DNA of 27,122 nt from an uncultured Bacilli bacterium (lineage in GTDB: Bacteria; Bacillota_I; Bacilli_A; RFN20; CAG-631). The stretch is taken from NCBI GenBank assembly GCA_934202505.1, contig CAKPXW010000011.1, positions 1 to 27,122 of the forward strand. Reading direction: 5' to 3'. The position numbers were made by a program, and so were the translations under genes. The notes below the pieces were generated by a model. The model did no database searches, had not been told where the DNA came from, and saw nothing but the letters and a program-made list of their open reading frames with translations. Every line of letters begins with the position of its first letter. Within the stretch, counting starts at the first letter, position 1. Positions 16,615-24,850 of the stretch are shown here, piece after piece.

Positions 16615-17007
16615 ATGGCACAAAAGAAAGTAGTACGTACAAAACGTAGAGAAAGAAAAAACGTTGCTAAAGGTGTTGCACATATTCACTCAACATTCAA
16701 CAACACTATCGTAACAATTGCTGACGAAGCAGGAAATGTTATTTCTTGGTCATCAGCTGGAGCACTTGGCTTTAAAGGCTCAAAGAAATCAACTCCATTT
16801 GCTGCACAAATGGCTGGAGAAGCTGCTGCAAAAGCTGCAATGGTTCATGGTATGAAGTTTGTAAATGTTGATGTTAAAGGACCAGGTCCTGGTCGTGAAG
16901 CTGCAGTTAGATCACTTCAAACTGCTGGACTTGAAATTACTATGATTACTGACGTAACGCCAATTCCACACAATGGCTGTCGTCCTCCAAAGCGTCCAAG
17001 AGGATAA
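16615..17007 (+). CDS. rpsK: 30S ribosomal protein S11
   Basis: The product has 130 residues. [43 protein letters not shown] and the end [18 protein letters not shown] identify uS11, on the 30S platform at the mRNA exit. The ribosome binding site is GGGGTGA, weaker than most neighbours. Confidence 0.97.
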   Translation: MAQKKVVRTKRRERKNVAKGVAHIHSTFNNTIVTIADEAGNVISWSSAGALGFKGSKKSTPFAAQMAGEAAAKAAMVHGMKFVNVDVKGPGPGREAAVRSLQTAGLEITMITDVTPIPHNGCRPPKRPRG

Positions 17008-17063
17008 TTACTTTGACGCATTTACAATTAAATAAAAAAATTACTAGGGGGATAAATATATAA

Positions 17064-18017
17064 ATGGAAAAATTTAAAAAACCAGAATTTACAATCGAAG
17101 ATGTTAATGTTGAAGAAAATCATGCAAAGTTTGTTATCGAACCACTTGAAAGAGGATTTGGTATAACACTTGGTAATGCAATTCGAAGAGTATTATTATC
17201 TTCTCTTCCTGGCACTGCAATGTATGCTATTGAAATTGAAGGTGTACGTCATGAATTTTCAGCAATTGGTGGAGTAACAGAAGATGTAACATCATTAATA
17301 CTTAATTTAAAACAAGTAAACTTTAAATCAGCAAGTTATGCTACTGATCTTGAAGGAGAAATTAAGTTACATGTTGTTGGACCACATGTTGTAACAGCTG
17401 CAGACTTCGTTTGCCCAAGTGGGGTTGAAGTCTTAAATAAAGATGCATATATTTGCACAGTAGCTGAAGGTGGAACATTAAATGCTGTAATTTATGTTAA
17501 AACAGGCCGTGGGTATTCATTGGCAGAAAAGAACAAATCTAGTAAACAATCATTCGGTACTATCCCTACTGATTCAAACTATACTCCTATAAAGAAAGTT
17601 GGATACGAAGTAACTCCAACTCGTGTAGGACATGATAATAATTATGATAAATTAGTTCTTGATGTTACAACTAATGGAGCATTTACTCCTCAACAAGCAG
17701 TATCTATTGCTTCAAAAATTCTTATTGATCACTTAGAATTATTTTCAGAAATTGAAAATCTTATTCCATTTGAAAATATTATGGATGAAGAACAAGTTGA
17801 AGAACATGACAAGTATCAAGAAATGTCAATTGAAGAATTAGATTTAAGTGTTCGTTCTTACAATTGTTTAAAGAGAGCAAATATTGCTACAGTACAAGAA
17901 TTAACTTTAAAAACAGAAGATGATATGATGAAAGTACGTAATTTAGGTAAAAAATCACTTAAAGAAGTTCGTGAAAAACTAAAAGCTTTAGGTCTATCAT
18001 TTAAAATTAGTGAATAA
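17064..18017 (+). CDS. rpoA: RNA polymerase alpha subunit
   Basis: The product has 317 residues. The N-terminal assembly domain (about residues 1-230) includes the dimer and beta-contact segment LERGFGITLGNAIRRVLLSSLPGTA. The C-terminal DNA-binding domain (about 250-317) carries LDLSVRSYNCLKRANI and RNLGKKSLKEVREKL, the helix-hairpin-helix that contacts UP elements and activators. A linker of acidic residues (DEEQVEEHDKYQE) joins them. The 56-base spacer after rpsK is the longest within the alpha part of the operon; an AGGGGG ribosome binding site lies in it. Confidence 0.98.
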   Translation: MEKFKKPEFTIEDVNVEENHAKFVIEPLERGFGITLGNAIRRVLLSSLPGTAMYAIEIEGVRHEFSAIGGVTEDVTSLILNLKQVNFKSASYATDLEGEIKLHVVGPHVVTAADFVCPSGVEVLNKDAYICTVAEGGTLNAVIYVKTGRGYSLAEKNKSSKQSFGTIPTDSNYTPIKKVGYEVTPTRVGHDNNYDKLVLDVTTNGAFTPQQAVSIASKILIDHLELFSEIENLIPFENIMDEEQVEEHDKYQEMSIEELDLSVRSYNCLKRANIATVQELTLKTEDDMMKVRNLGKKSLKEVREKLKALGLSFKISE

Positions 18018-18036
18018 ATAGAAAGGTAGAAGAATT

Positions 18037-18426
18037 ATGGCACGTAATAAAATTCGCGGCAAGGCTGGTGTAAAATTTAAAAGCCCTTATACTACTGAGA
18101 AACGTGACTCACAACTTCGTACATTAGTTACTGACTTAATTGTACACGAAGAAGTAAAAGTTACTCCAGTAACAGCTAAAAGTTTAGTTTCACTAGCTTC
18201 AAAAATGATTACTTTAGGTAAAAGAGGAGATTTACATTCTCGTAGACAAGCTGCTGCTGTTTTAAGAAATGTAAATGTTAATGAAAATCAAACTGCTTTA
18301 CAAAAACTATTTGATGATTTAGCAAAACGCTATGCTAATCGTAATGGTGGTTATGTAAGAGTATTAAAACTTGGAAATAGACGTGGAGACAATGCTCCTA
18401 TCGTTGTTGTTTCTTTAGTTAAATAA
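18037..18426 (+). CDS. rplQ: 50S ribosomal protein L17
   Basis: The product has 129 residues. The N-terminal GVKFKSPYTTEKRDSQLRTLVTDLIVHEEVKVTPVTAKSL and the C-terminal GGYVRVLKLGNRRGDNAPIVVVSLV are typical of bL17, near the tunnel exit. It is the last gene of the ribosomal operon; a terminator follows within 12 bases. Confidence 0.97.
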   Translation: MARNKIRGKAGVKFKSPYTTEKRDSQLRTLVTDLIVHEEVKVTPVTAKSLVSLASKMITLGKRGDLHSRRQAAAVLRNVNVNENQTALQKLFDDLAKRYANRNGGYVRVLKLGNRRGDNAPIVVVSLVK

Positions 18427-18437
18427 TAATTTAAAAT

Positions 18438-18477
18438 AAAGGTCTAAATGCTCACAATTAGACCTTTTATTTTTTTT
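18438..18477 (+). terminator. Rho-independent terminator of the ribosomal superoperon
   Basis: AAAGGTCTAA (18438-18447) pairs perfectly with TTAGACCTTT (18458-18467) across a ten-base loop, followed by a T-rich tail to 18477. Confidence 0.9.
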
Positions 18478-18512
18478 ATAAAAAAATTGTTTAATTTTTT
18501 TATAAAAAAAGT

Positions 18513-18518
18513 TATAAT
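18513..18518 (+). promoter_or_regulatory. -10 box of the M18 aminopeptidase gene
   Basis: A perfect TATAAT lies 27 bases before the ATG at 18545. The best upstream partner, TTGTTT (18487-18492), has a 20-base spacer, longer than ideal, so only the -10 is firm. Confidence 0.5.
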
Positions 18519-18544
18519 TATCTAATAAAAAGGAGGGTTTTACT

Positions 18545-19909
18545 ATGTATAGTAAAAATATATACGAAAATATTAAAGAAGAAAAAATAAATGAAATTAA
18601 CACATTTGCTGAAGGATATAAAGAATTTTTAAGCAAATGTAAAACTGAAAGACTTGCTACAAAAGAAGCTATAAGACTTGCTAAAGAAAAAGGATTTGTT
18701 AATTTAACAAGCAAAAAAACATTAGTAGCAGGTGATAAAGTTTATGTTGTAAATAAAGATAAAAATGTAATGCTATTTATAATTGGAAATAAGCCTTTAA
18801 CTGATGGTATTAGAATTTTAGGAGCTCATATAGATTCACCACGACTTGATATAAAACAAAATCCATTATATGAAAAAAATGAATTTGCACTTTTAGATAC
18901 ACATTACTATGGGGGAATTAAAAAATATCAATGGGTTACAATTCCTCTAGCTTTACATGGCTTAGTTTGTAAAAAAGATGGCTCTGTAATTGAAGTAAAT
19001 ATTGGCGAAGATGCTTCAGATCCTGTAGTTGGTATTTCTGACCTTTTAATCCATCTTTCAGCAACACAAATGGAAAAAAATGCAGCTAAAGTAATTGAAG
19101 GTGAAAATCTTGATGTTACGGTTGGTTCAATTCCATTAAAAGGAAGCGAAAAAGAAGCAGTTAAAGCTAATGTATTAAAATTATTAAAAGAGAAATATGA
19201 CTTTGATGAAGAAGATTTCTTATCAAGTGAAATAGAAGTTGTTCCAGCAGGAAAAGCTCGTGATTATGGGCTAGATAGAAGTATGATAGCTGGCTATGGA
19301 CATGATGATAGAGTTTGTGCATATACTTCATTAATTGCAATCCTTGATTCTAGTACTTGTGAATATACTTCTTGTTGTTGCTTAGTTGATAAAGAAGAAA
19401 TAGGAAGCGTAGGAGCAACTGGAGCCCATTCATTAGCTTTTGAAAATGTAATTGCAAAATTATTAAAATTAACTGGAGTAGACTCTTTCTTAGCTGTAAG
19501 AGAAACTATGGAAAATTCTAAAATGTTAAGCAGTGATGTATCTGCTGGATTTGATCCATTGTTTGCTGAAGTAAACGACCCAAAAAATAGTGCTTACTTA
19601 AATAGAGGTATTGTATTTAACAAATATACTGGTGCGAGAGGTAAATCAGGTTCAAATGATGCAAATCCTGAATATTTTGCTTGGATTAGAAATGTTATGG
19701 ATGGGAATGCTTTATATTATCAAACAGCTGAACTTGGAAAAGTTGACCAAGGTGGTGGCGGAACAATTGCTTATATTTTAGCAAATTATAATATGAATGT
19801 TGTTGATGCTGGAATTGCTGTTTTAAATATGCATGCTCCAATGGAAGTAGTATCTAAAGCAGATGTTTATGAAGCATATCTTGCTTATAAAGCGTTCTTA
19901 AAAGCTTAA
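18545..19909 (+). CDS. M18 family aminopeptidase (aspartyl aminopeptidase type)
   Basis: The product has 454 residues and is a cytoplasmic dizinc exopeptidase of family M18. The metal and catalytic residues fit the family: His95 and Asp97 in GAHIDSPRLD, Asp254 in YGHDDR, Glu284/Glu285 in KEEIGS, Asp331 in SSDVSAGFDP and His430 in NMHAPMEVVS. M18 enzymes form dodecameric tetrahedral shells and remove N-terminal, usually acidic, residues; peptide recycling is the likely role. It sits as a separate unit between two terminators, inserted between rplQ and ecfA1, which are adjacent in Bacillus. AAGGAGGG supports the start. Confidence 0.93.
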   Translation: MYSKNIYENIKEEKINEINTFAEGYKEFLSKCKTERLATKEAIRLAKEKGFVNLTSKKTLVAGDKVYVVNKDKNVMLFIIGNKPLTDGIRILGAHIDSPRLDIKQNPLYEKNEFALLDTHYYGGIKKYQWVTIPLALHGLVCKKDGSVIEVNIGEDASDPVVGISDLLIHLSATQMEKNAAKVIEGENLDVTVGSIPLKGSEKEAVKANVLKLLKEKYDFDEEDFLSSEIEVVPAGKARDYGLDRSMIAGYGHDDRVCAYTSLIAILDSSTCEYTSCCCLVDKEEIGSVGATGAHSLAFENVIAKLLKLTGVDSFLAVRETMENSKMLSSDVSAGFDPLFAEVNDPKNSAYLNRGIVFNKYTGARGKSGSNDANPEYFAWIRNVMDGNALYYQTAELGKVDQGGGGTIAYILANYNMNVVDAGIAVLNMHAPMEVVSKADVYEAYLAYKAFLKA

Positions 19910-19917
19910 ATAATTTA

Positions 19918-19950
19918 AAGAGTAACTAATTAGTTACTCTTATTTTTTTA
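19918..19950 (+). terminator. Rho-independent terminator after the aminopeptidase gene
   Basis: A perfect 24-base inverted repeat (19918-19941) built on AAGAGTAAC and GTTACTCTT with a TAATTA centre is followed by TATTTTTTTA. Its A-rich 5' flank may let it work in both directions, but the next gene is on the same strand. Confidence 0.9.
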
Positions 19951-19999
19951 ATTTTCATAAGCCAATTTGCCACTTTCTATTTATAAATATAAATAGATG

Positions 20000-20008
20000 T
20001 GGTAAAAT
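20000..20008 (+). promoter_or_regulatory. Extended -10 promoter of the ecf-truA operon
   Basis: TGGTAAAAT is a TAAAAT -10 box (20003-20008) with the TG of an extended -10. A clear -35 at the right distance is not seen (TTGCCA at 19967-19972 is too far). It lies about 25 bases before the first gene. Confidence 0.5.
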
Positions 20009-20033
20009 AAAGTGTTAAATGGAGGTGAAAATG

Positions 20034-20849
20034 ATGGAAGAAAATATTATTGAGTTTAAAAATGTTAATTTTTCATATAGCGATGATACACCTCTTATAG
20101 AAAATTTTTCTTTAAACATAAAAAAAGGAAATTATACTGTTTTACTTGGGCATAATGGATCGGGTAAGTCTACCATTGCTCAATTAATCATAGGATTACT
20201 TGAAGCAAAAAATGGAAGTGTTTTTGTAGATGGAATAGAACTTAAAGAAGAAAATATTGATAAAATTAGAAGCAAAGTTGCTATTGTCTTCCAAAATCCT
20301 GATAATCAATTTATTGGCTCTACGGTTGAAGATGATATTGCTTTTGGCCTTGAAAATAAATGTATAGATCCCAAAGATATGTTAAATATTATTAAAGAAT
20401 ATGCTACTAAAGTTAATATGATAGATTATTTAAAACAAGAGCCAAGTTCATTATCTGGTGGACAAAAACAAAGAGTAGCAATCGCTGGCACTTTAGCATT
20501 AAAGCCAGAAATACTAGTACTTGATGAAGCAACATCTATGTTAGATCCCATGGGAAAAAAAGAAATAATGGATTTAATCTTGTCTTTAAAAAAAGAAAAT
20601 CCAAATATGTCAATTTTATCAATTACTCATCACATTGATGAAGCATTGTATGCAGATGAAATAATAGTTTTAAATGATGGGAAAGTAATAAAAAGTGGAA
20701 CGCCATCACAAATATTATATGATGGAGAACTACTTGAGAAAAATAACCTTGTACCTCCTTTTGTAATACAAGTACAAGAAAAACTAGCAAGTAAAGGAAT
20801 TTCTATTGAAAAATCTTTTTCTATAGAAGATTTGGTGAATAAATTATGA
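20034..20849 (+). CDS. ecfA1: ECF transporter ATPase EcfA1
   Basis: The product has 271 residues and is an ABC ATPase that powers energy-coupling factor vitamin importers. Walker A GHNGSGKST is at residues 39-47, Q-loop Gln87 in FQNPDNQF, signature LSGGQ at 140-144, Walker B with Asp164/Glu165 in LVLDEATSMLDP, and switch His199. DEATSMLDP and FQNPDNQ are hallmarks of EcfA1 and separate it from its partner. Three ATG codons compete (20019, 20031, 20034); GGAGGTG at 20021-20027 favours 20034, and excludes 20019 because that ATG overlaps it. It overlaps ecfA2 by ATGA. No substrate-binding S component is adjacent, so it is the shared module of a group II ECF system. Confidence 0.95.
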   Translation: MEENIIEFKNVNFSYSDDTPLIENFSLNIKKGNYTVLLGHNGSGKSTIAQLIIGLLEAKNGSVFVDGIELKEENIDKIRSKVAIVFQNPDNQFIGSTVEDDIAFGLENKCIDPKDMLNIIKEYATKVNMIDYLKQEPSSLSGGQKQRVAIAGTLALKPEILVLDEATSMLDPMGKKEIMDLILSLKKENPNMSILSITHHIDEALYADEIIVLNDGKVIKSGTPSQILYDGELLEKNNLVPPFVIQVQEKLASKGISIEKSFSIEDLVNKL

Positions 20850-21691
20850 AAATAGAAGTTAAAAATTTATTCTATAAATATGATGGAAATGATTATTTTT
20901 CTTTAGATGATATAAATACTATAATTAATGACAAAGAATTTATAGCTATTATAGGACAAACAGGTTCTGGAAAATCAACCTTTATTCAAAATTTAAATGC
21001 TCTTATTATTCCAAGTCAAGGAGAAGTACATATTGATGATTTTGTAATTAAAAATAAAGGGAAAATAAAAAATATTAAAGAACTTAGAAAAAAAATTGGA
21101 ATTGTTTTTCAATTTCCAGAATATCAATTATTTGAAGAAAATATTGAAAAAGATATTTTATTCGGCCCTAAGAATTTTAATATAAAATGTGATGATTTTA
21201 AAAAGTTAGCTATAAATATGCTTAATCTAGTAGGCTTAAATGAATCATTTTTAGACAAATCTCCTTTTGAATTATCAGGAGGAGAAAAAAGAAAAGTTGC
21301 CATTGCAGGAATTCTTGCTTTTAATCCTGATGTTTTAATACTTGATGAACCAACAGCAGGACTTGATCCAAAATCGGCAAATGAAATGATGGATTTATTT
21401 AAAAAATTAAATGAACAAGGTAAAACAATAATTTTAGTAACTCATCAAATGAATCATGTTTTACAATATGCTTCTCGTGTTTTAGCTTTTAAAGATGCTA
21501 AATTACTTGCTGATGAAATACCTTTAAAATTATTTTCTAATTCTAATTTAATAGAGTCATTAAAATTAGATGTTCCTGATGTAGTAAAACTCACCTTACT
21601 TGTAAGTCAAAAATACCCTGATATTAAAAAATATGAAATAAAATCAATAGATGATTTTGTAAATGCGTATCAGGAGGTGAGTGGCAGATGA
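20846..21691 (+). CDS. ecfA2: ECF transporter ATPase EcfA2
   Basis: The product has 281 residues, the second ATPase of the ECF module, forming a heterodimer with EcfA1. Walker A GQTGSGKST is at residues 37-45, FQFPEYQLFE holds the Q-loop, signature LSGGE is at 143-147, Walker B LILDEPTAGLDP at about 164-175 and switch His200. FQFPEYQLF with LSGGEKRKVA is the EcfA2 pattern. It overlaps ecfA1 and ecfT by four bases each (ATGA), so the three are translationally coupled. Confidence 0.95.
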   Translation: MKIEVKNLFYKYDGNDYFSLDDINTIINDKEFIAIIGQTGSGKSTFIQNLNALIIPSQGEVHIDDFVIKNKGKIKNIKELRKKIGIVFQFPEYQLFEENIEKDILFGPKNFNIKCDDFKKLAINMLNLVGLNESFLDKSPFELSGGEKRKVAIAGILAFNPDVLILDEPTAGLDPKSANEMMDLFKKLNEQGKTIILVTHQMNHVLQYASRVLAFKDAKLLADEIPLKLFSNSNLIESLKLDVPDVVKLTLLVSQKYPDIKKYEIKSIDDFVNAYQEVSGR

Positions 21692-22557
21692 CTTTAGGAA
21701 GATATGTAAACACAAATAGTAAAATACACTCACTAGATCCCCGTAATAAGTTCATTTTATTGTTTATATTCATGATAATGATTTTTGTAAACAATTCTTG
21801 GACAGGATATTTGTTTTTAATTTTGTTAGCCTTTATTATTTTTAAATTAGCTAAATTAAAGTTTTCAATGATTTTTAATTCTTTAAAACCTATGTGGTTT
21901 ATGATGCTATTTTTATTTATTGTCAATTTATTTGTTTATAAAGATGGCACATTATTATTATCATTTTGGAAAATTAATATTTATTCATCAGCAATCATAC
22001 AATGGGCAAAAATTGTCTTAAGACTTATATTACTTATTTCATTTTCTACTATTTTTACGGCTACTACTAAGCCTTTAGAAATTACTATAGCAATTGAAGA
22101 CTTATTTTCATTTTTGAAAGTTTTTCATATTAATGTTCATATTTTTTCTATGACGATATCCATTGCTTTAAGATTTATTCCAACAATTCTTGATGAGACT
22201 TATAGAATTATGAAGGCTCAAGCTTCAAGAGGTGTAGATTTTAAAAACGGAAAGTTTAAAGAAAAAGTTGTGGCAATTAGTTCATTAATTATTCCCTTGT
22301 TTATAAGTGCTTTTTCAAGAAGTAATGATCTTGCAAATGCTATGGAGGCTAGAAATTATAATCCACTTGGAAAAAGAACAAGATATAGAAATCTTCTTTG
22401 GCATAGAAAAGATACTATAACTATTTTGCTTACAACATTTTTATTTGCTGCTATTGTTTTCTTAAAAATTTATTTTAAGGATAATGGATTTGATGTATTT
22501 ATCTTAAATAATATCAAAAACTTATTTAATATAATAAAAGGTTGGTTTACAAAATGA
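21688..22557 (+). CDS. ecfT: ECF transporter transmembrane subunit EcfT
   Basis: The product has 289 residues with about five or six membrane segments and is the scaffold that links the ATPase pair to interchangeable S components. The two coupling-helix motifs that dock on the ATPases are QASRG (residues 178-182) and EARNY (220-224). The second normally reads ARG, here ARN. NSKIHSLDPRNK near the N-terminus is also typical. Ribosome binding site AGGAGGTGA lies inside ecfA2. The stop TGA overlaps the truA start. Confidence 0.93.
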   Translation: MTLGRYVNTNSKIHSLDPRNKFILLFIFMIMIFVNNSWTGYLFLILLAFIIFKLAKLKFSMIFNSLKPMWFMMLFLFIVNLFVYKDGTLLLSFWKINIYSSAIIQWAKIVLRLILLISFSTIFTATTKPLEITIAIEDLFSFLKVFHINVHIFSMTISIALRFIPTILDETYRIMKAQASRGVDFKNGKFKEKVVAISSLIIPLFISAFSRSNDLANAMEARNYNPLGKRTRYRNLLWHRKDTITILLTTFLFAAIVFLKIYFKDNGFDVFILNNIKNLFNIIKGWFTK

Positions 22558-23288
22558 GATATAAATGTATTGTGGCTTATGATGGCTATGACTTTGATGG
22601 ATATCAATTGCAAAAGCATAATTCTAATACAATTCAAGAAACCATTCAAAAAGCCATTAATCAAGTTTTTAAAGAGGATATAACAATATATGGAAGCGGT
22701 AGAACGGATAAAAAAGTACATGCTATTGCTCAAGTCTTTCATTTTGATAGTGGAGTAAAAATACCTCCAAAGAATTTAAAAAAAGCTTTAAATACTTATT
22801 TACCACAAGGAATAAGAATTAAAAATGTAGAATTAGTAAGTGAAAAATTTCATGCTAGATTTTCAACTCATAGAAAAGTTTATGTGTATAAAATTATAAA
22901 TAGTAAAAATGAAAATGTCTTTAAAAATCGCTATTTTGCTTATTATAAAGACAAAATTGATATCGAACTATTAAAAAAAGCTGCCACATTATTTTTAGGC
23001 GAACATGATTTTTATGGCTTTACAACTAATAATAAAGAAGAAATATTAGATTTTAAGAAAAATATCTATTCAATCAATATTAAAAAGAATCAAAACGTAA
23101 TTAATATTGAAATAGAAGGTAGTGGCTTTTTAAAACATCAAGTAAGAATGATGGTAGGAGCTTTACTTGTTGTTTCTTCTTCTAAAAAAGATATATCATA
23201 TATCACATCTTTACTTGATCAAGAAAAATTAAGATGTGGTTATAAAGCAATGCCACAAGGTTTATATTTAAAAAAAGTAATTTATTAG
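22554..23288 (+). CDS. truA: tRNA pseudouridine(38-40) synthase TruA
   Basis: The product has 244 residues and makes pseudouridine at positions 38-40 of tRNA anticodon arms. The catalytic Asp is Asp52 in YGSGRTDKKVHA; the Gly usual in RTDxGVHA is Lys here. The C-terminal SGFLKHQVRMMVGALL is also diagnostic. I chose ATG 22554, which overlaps the ecfT stop (ATGA) like the other genes of this operon; the in-frame TTG at 22542 has no support. Position after ecfT is the same as in Bacillus, though rplM and rpsI do not follow here. Confidence 0.95.
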   Translation: MRYKCIVAYDGYDFDGYQLQKHNSNTIQETIQKAINQVFKEDITIYGSGRTDKKVHAIAQVFHFDSGVKIPPKNLKKALNTYLPQGIRIKNVELVSEKFHARFSTHRKVYVYKIINSKNENVFKNRYFAYYKDKIDIELLKKAATLFLGEHDFYGFTTNNKEEILDFKKNIYSINIKKNQNVINIEIEGSGFLKHQVRMMVGALLVVSSSKKDISYITSLLDQEKLRCGYKAMPQGLYLKKVIY

Positions 23289-23302
23289 TAAAGGAGAATA
23301 GT

Positions 23303-24691
23303 ATGTATAAATATTTTTTCTTTGATTTTGATGGGATGCTTGCAGATACTTATCCTCACACTGCAACTTGTCTTGTTAAAACTTTAAAACAAACAAGAAA
23401 TAAAGATTATTCTTATAAAGAAGCATATGATCAATTAAAAATATCTTATGCAACTGCCTTTGATTATTTTAAATTAAGTAAACAAGAAATAGAACTTTTT
23501 GTAAAAACTACAGATAATATTAATGAAGAGCCTAAAGCAACTTTATTTTTACCAATAAAAAAGTTATTGAAAACAATTCAAGATAATGGATATCAAAGTT
23601 TTATTTATACTAATCGTGATGAATTAACTTTTGATTATCTTGAAATGTTTGATATTAAAAAATATTTTAAAGATTTTATAATAAAGGCTAATAAGCCAGA
23701 TCCAACTTGTTTAAATCAAATGATAGAAAAATATAACTTAGATAAAAAAGAATGTTTAGTAATTGGGGATAGAGATTTAGATATGCATGGAGCTTATAAT
23801 GCATCAATTGATGGTTTATTATATGATGTTGATAATAGAGTTTCCAAAAAATATGCAACTTATGTAATTAATCGCCTAAATAAAATATATAATTATATTT
23901 ATTTACCTTATCATATTTTAAATAATTATCACACCCATACTGCTCGTTGTGGACATGCAACAGGTAAAGATGAAGATTATGTTATCGAAGCCATCAAAGC
24001 AGGCTATCAAACACTTGGTTTTTCAGATCATTTTATGTTTCCAGATGTTGAAAAAAATTATGAATATTTTTCTTCAATCAGAAAACTTAAAGAAAAGTAT
24101 AAAGATCAAATTGATATAAAAATTGCTCTTGAATGTGAATATATTGATAAATATATACCATTATATAAAAAGTTTAAAGAAGCTGGTGATGTTGATTACT
24201 TAATATTTGGTAATCATGGATTTTTAAAAGAAAACGGAACTACAAGAGCTGATTTAATAAGTTTTATTCATCCGTATGATGATGTTAATTATTTTGAAAT
24301 TTATTTTAATCTTTTAAAGAAAGCTTTAGATAGCAATTTATTTAAATATATTTGCCATCCTGATTGCTTTTTAAAAGGCTATGGCAAATGGGATGAAAAA
24401 ACAATAGAAATGGCTCATAAAATAGGAAAGCTATTACAAGGGAAAAATGTATATGCTGAATTATCTTGCTCCGGTATTAGAAGTAGAAAAAGAATTGAAT
24501 TTCAAAATGAATTAGTGCCAGCTTATCCATTTAAAGCCTTTTTTAAAATCTTAAAAGAATATGATTTAAAATTTGTAATAGGCTTAGATGCTCATAGTGA
24601 AAAACAACTTGATGATGAAGCTTTACAATATGCTTTAAAAATTGCTAAAGACTTAAAACTAAATTTAGTATATAATATAGAAGACTTATAG
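23303..24691 (+). CDS. HAD hydrolase fused to PHP-family (HisJ-like) phosphatase
   Basis: The product has 462 residues with two phosphatase-type domains. Residues 1-195 are a HAD hydrolase of the phosphoglycolate phosphatase/beta-phosphoglucomutase type: nucleophile Asp8 and Asp10 in FDFDGMLADT, TNRD (103-106), Lys131 and GDRDLD (155-160). Residues 205-462 are a PHP domain like histidinol phosphatase HisJ: HTH (210-212), His218, Asp242-His243, Glu277, His305, His352 and Asp429/His431 form the expected metal site. The frame is continuous, so this is a real fusion. No histidine synthesis genes are near, so HisJ activity is uncertain. It is 14 bases after truA and 11 before prfA, in the same operon. 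Confidence 0.85.
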   Translation: MYKYFFFDFDGMLADTYPHTATCLVKTLKQTRNKDYSYKEAYDQLKISYATAFDYFKLSKQEIELFVKTTDNINEEPKATLFLPIKKLLKTIQDNGYQSFIYTNRDELTFDYLEMFDIKKYFKDFIIKANKPDPTCLNQMIEKYNLDKKECLVIGDRDLDMHGAYNASIDGLLYDVDNRVSKKYATYVINRLNKIYNYIYLPYHILNNYHTHTARCGHATGKDEDYVIEAIKAGYQTLGFSDHFMFPDVEKNYEYFSSIRKLKEKYKDQIDIKIALECEYIDKYIPLYKKFKEAGDVDYLIFGNHGFLKENGTTRADLISFIHPYDDVNYFEIYFNLLKKALDSNLFKYICHPDCFLKGYGKWDEKTIEMAHKIGKLLQGKNVYAELSCSGIRSRKRIEFQNELVPAYPFKAFFKILKEYDLKFVIGLDAHSEKQLDDEALQYALKIAKDLKLNLVYNIEDL

Positions 24692-24702
24692 GAGGGATTT
24701 TT

Positions 24703-24850
24703 ATGGATAGAATAATGCAAGACCGTTTAGAAACAATAAAAAACCGTTATCAACAATTGCAAAACTTATTGCAAGATGATAGTGTCATTTGTAATATTAA
24801 ATTATATGGACAATATAGTAAAGAAGCTAAAACTTTAGAAGTAGAATTAA
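24703..24850 (+). pseudogene. prfA: Peptide chain release factor 1, 5' fragment cut at a sequence junction
   Basis: A strong ribosome binding site (GGAGGG) precedes ATG 24703. The first ~48 residues (MDRIMQDRLETIKNRYQQLQNLLQDDSVI, then LYGQYSKEAKTLE) match the N-terminal coiled-coil domain of RF1. RF1 is about 355 residues; here the match stops near 24840-24860 and the frame runs on to a stop at 25008 only by reading the opposite strand of the carboxyltransferase gene. The GGQ and PxT domains are absent. The end coordinate is approximate. RF1 is essential, so an intact copy must exist elsewhere or the break is an assembly artefact. Confidence 0.8.

Noticed and set aside
17013..17041. TTGACG as the -35 of an internal promoter before rpoA
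   Set aside because: No TATAAT-like box is found 16-18 bases downstream; only a run of A is present.
20847..22557. Mycoplasma-type genetic code (UGA = Trp)
   Set aside because: ecfA1, ecfA2 and ecfT end at TGA at positions that fit family lengths and overlap the next ATG; Trp is TGG throughout.
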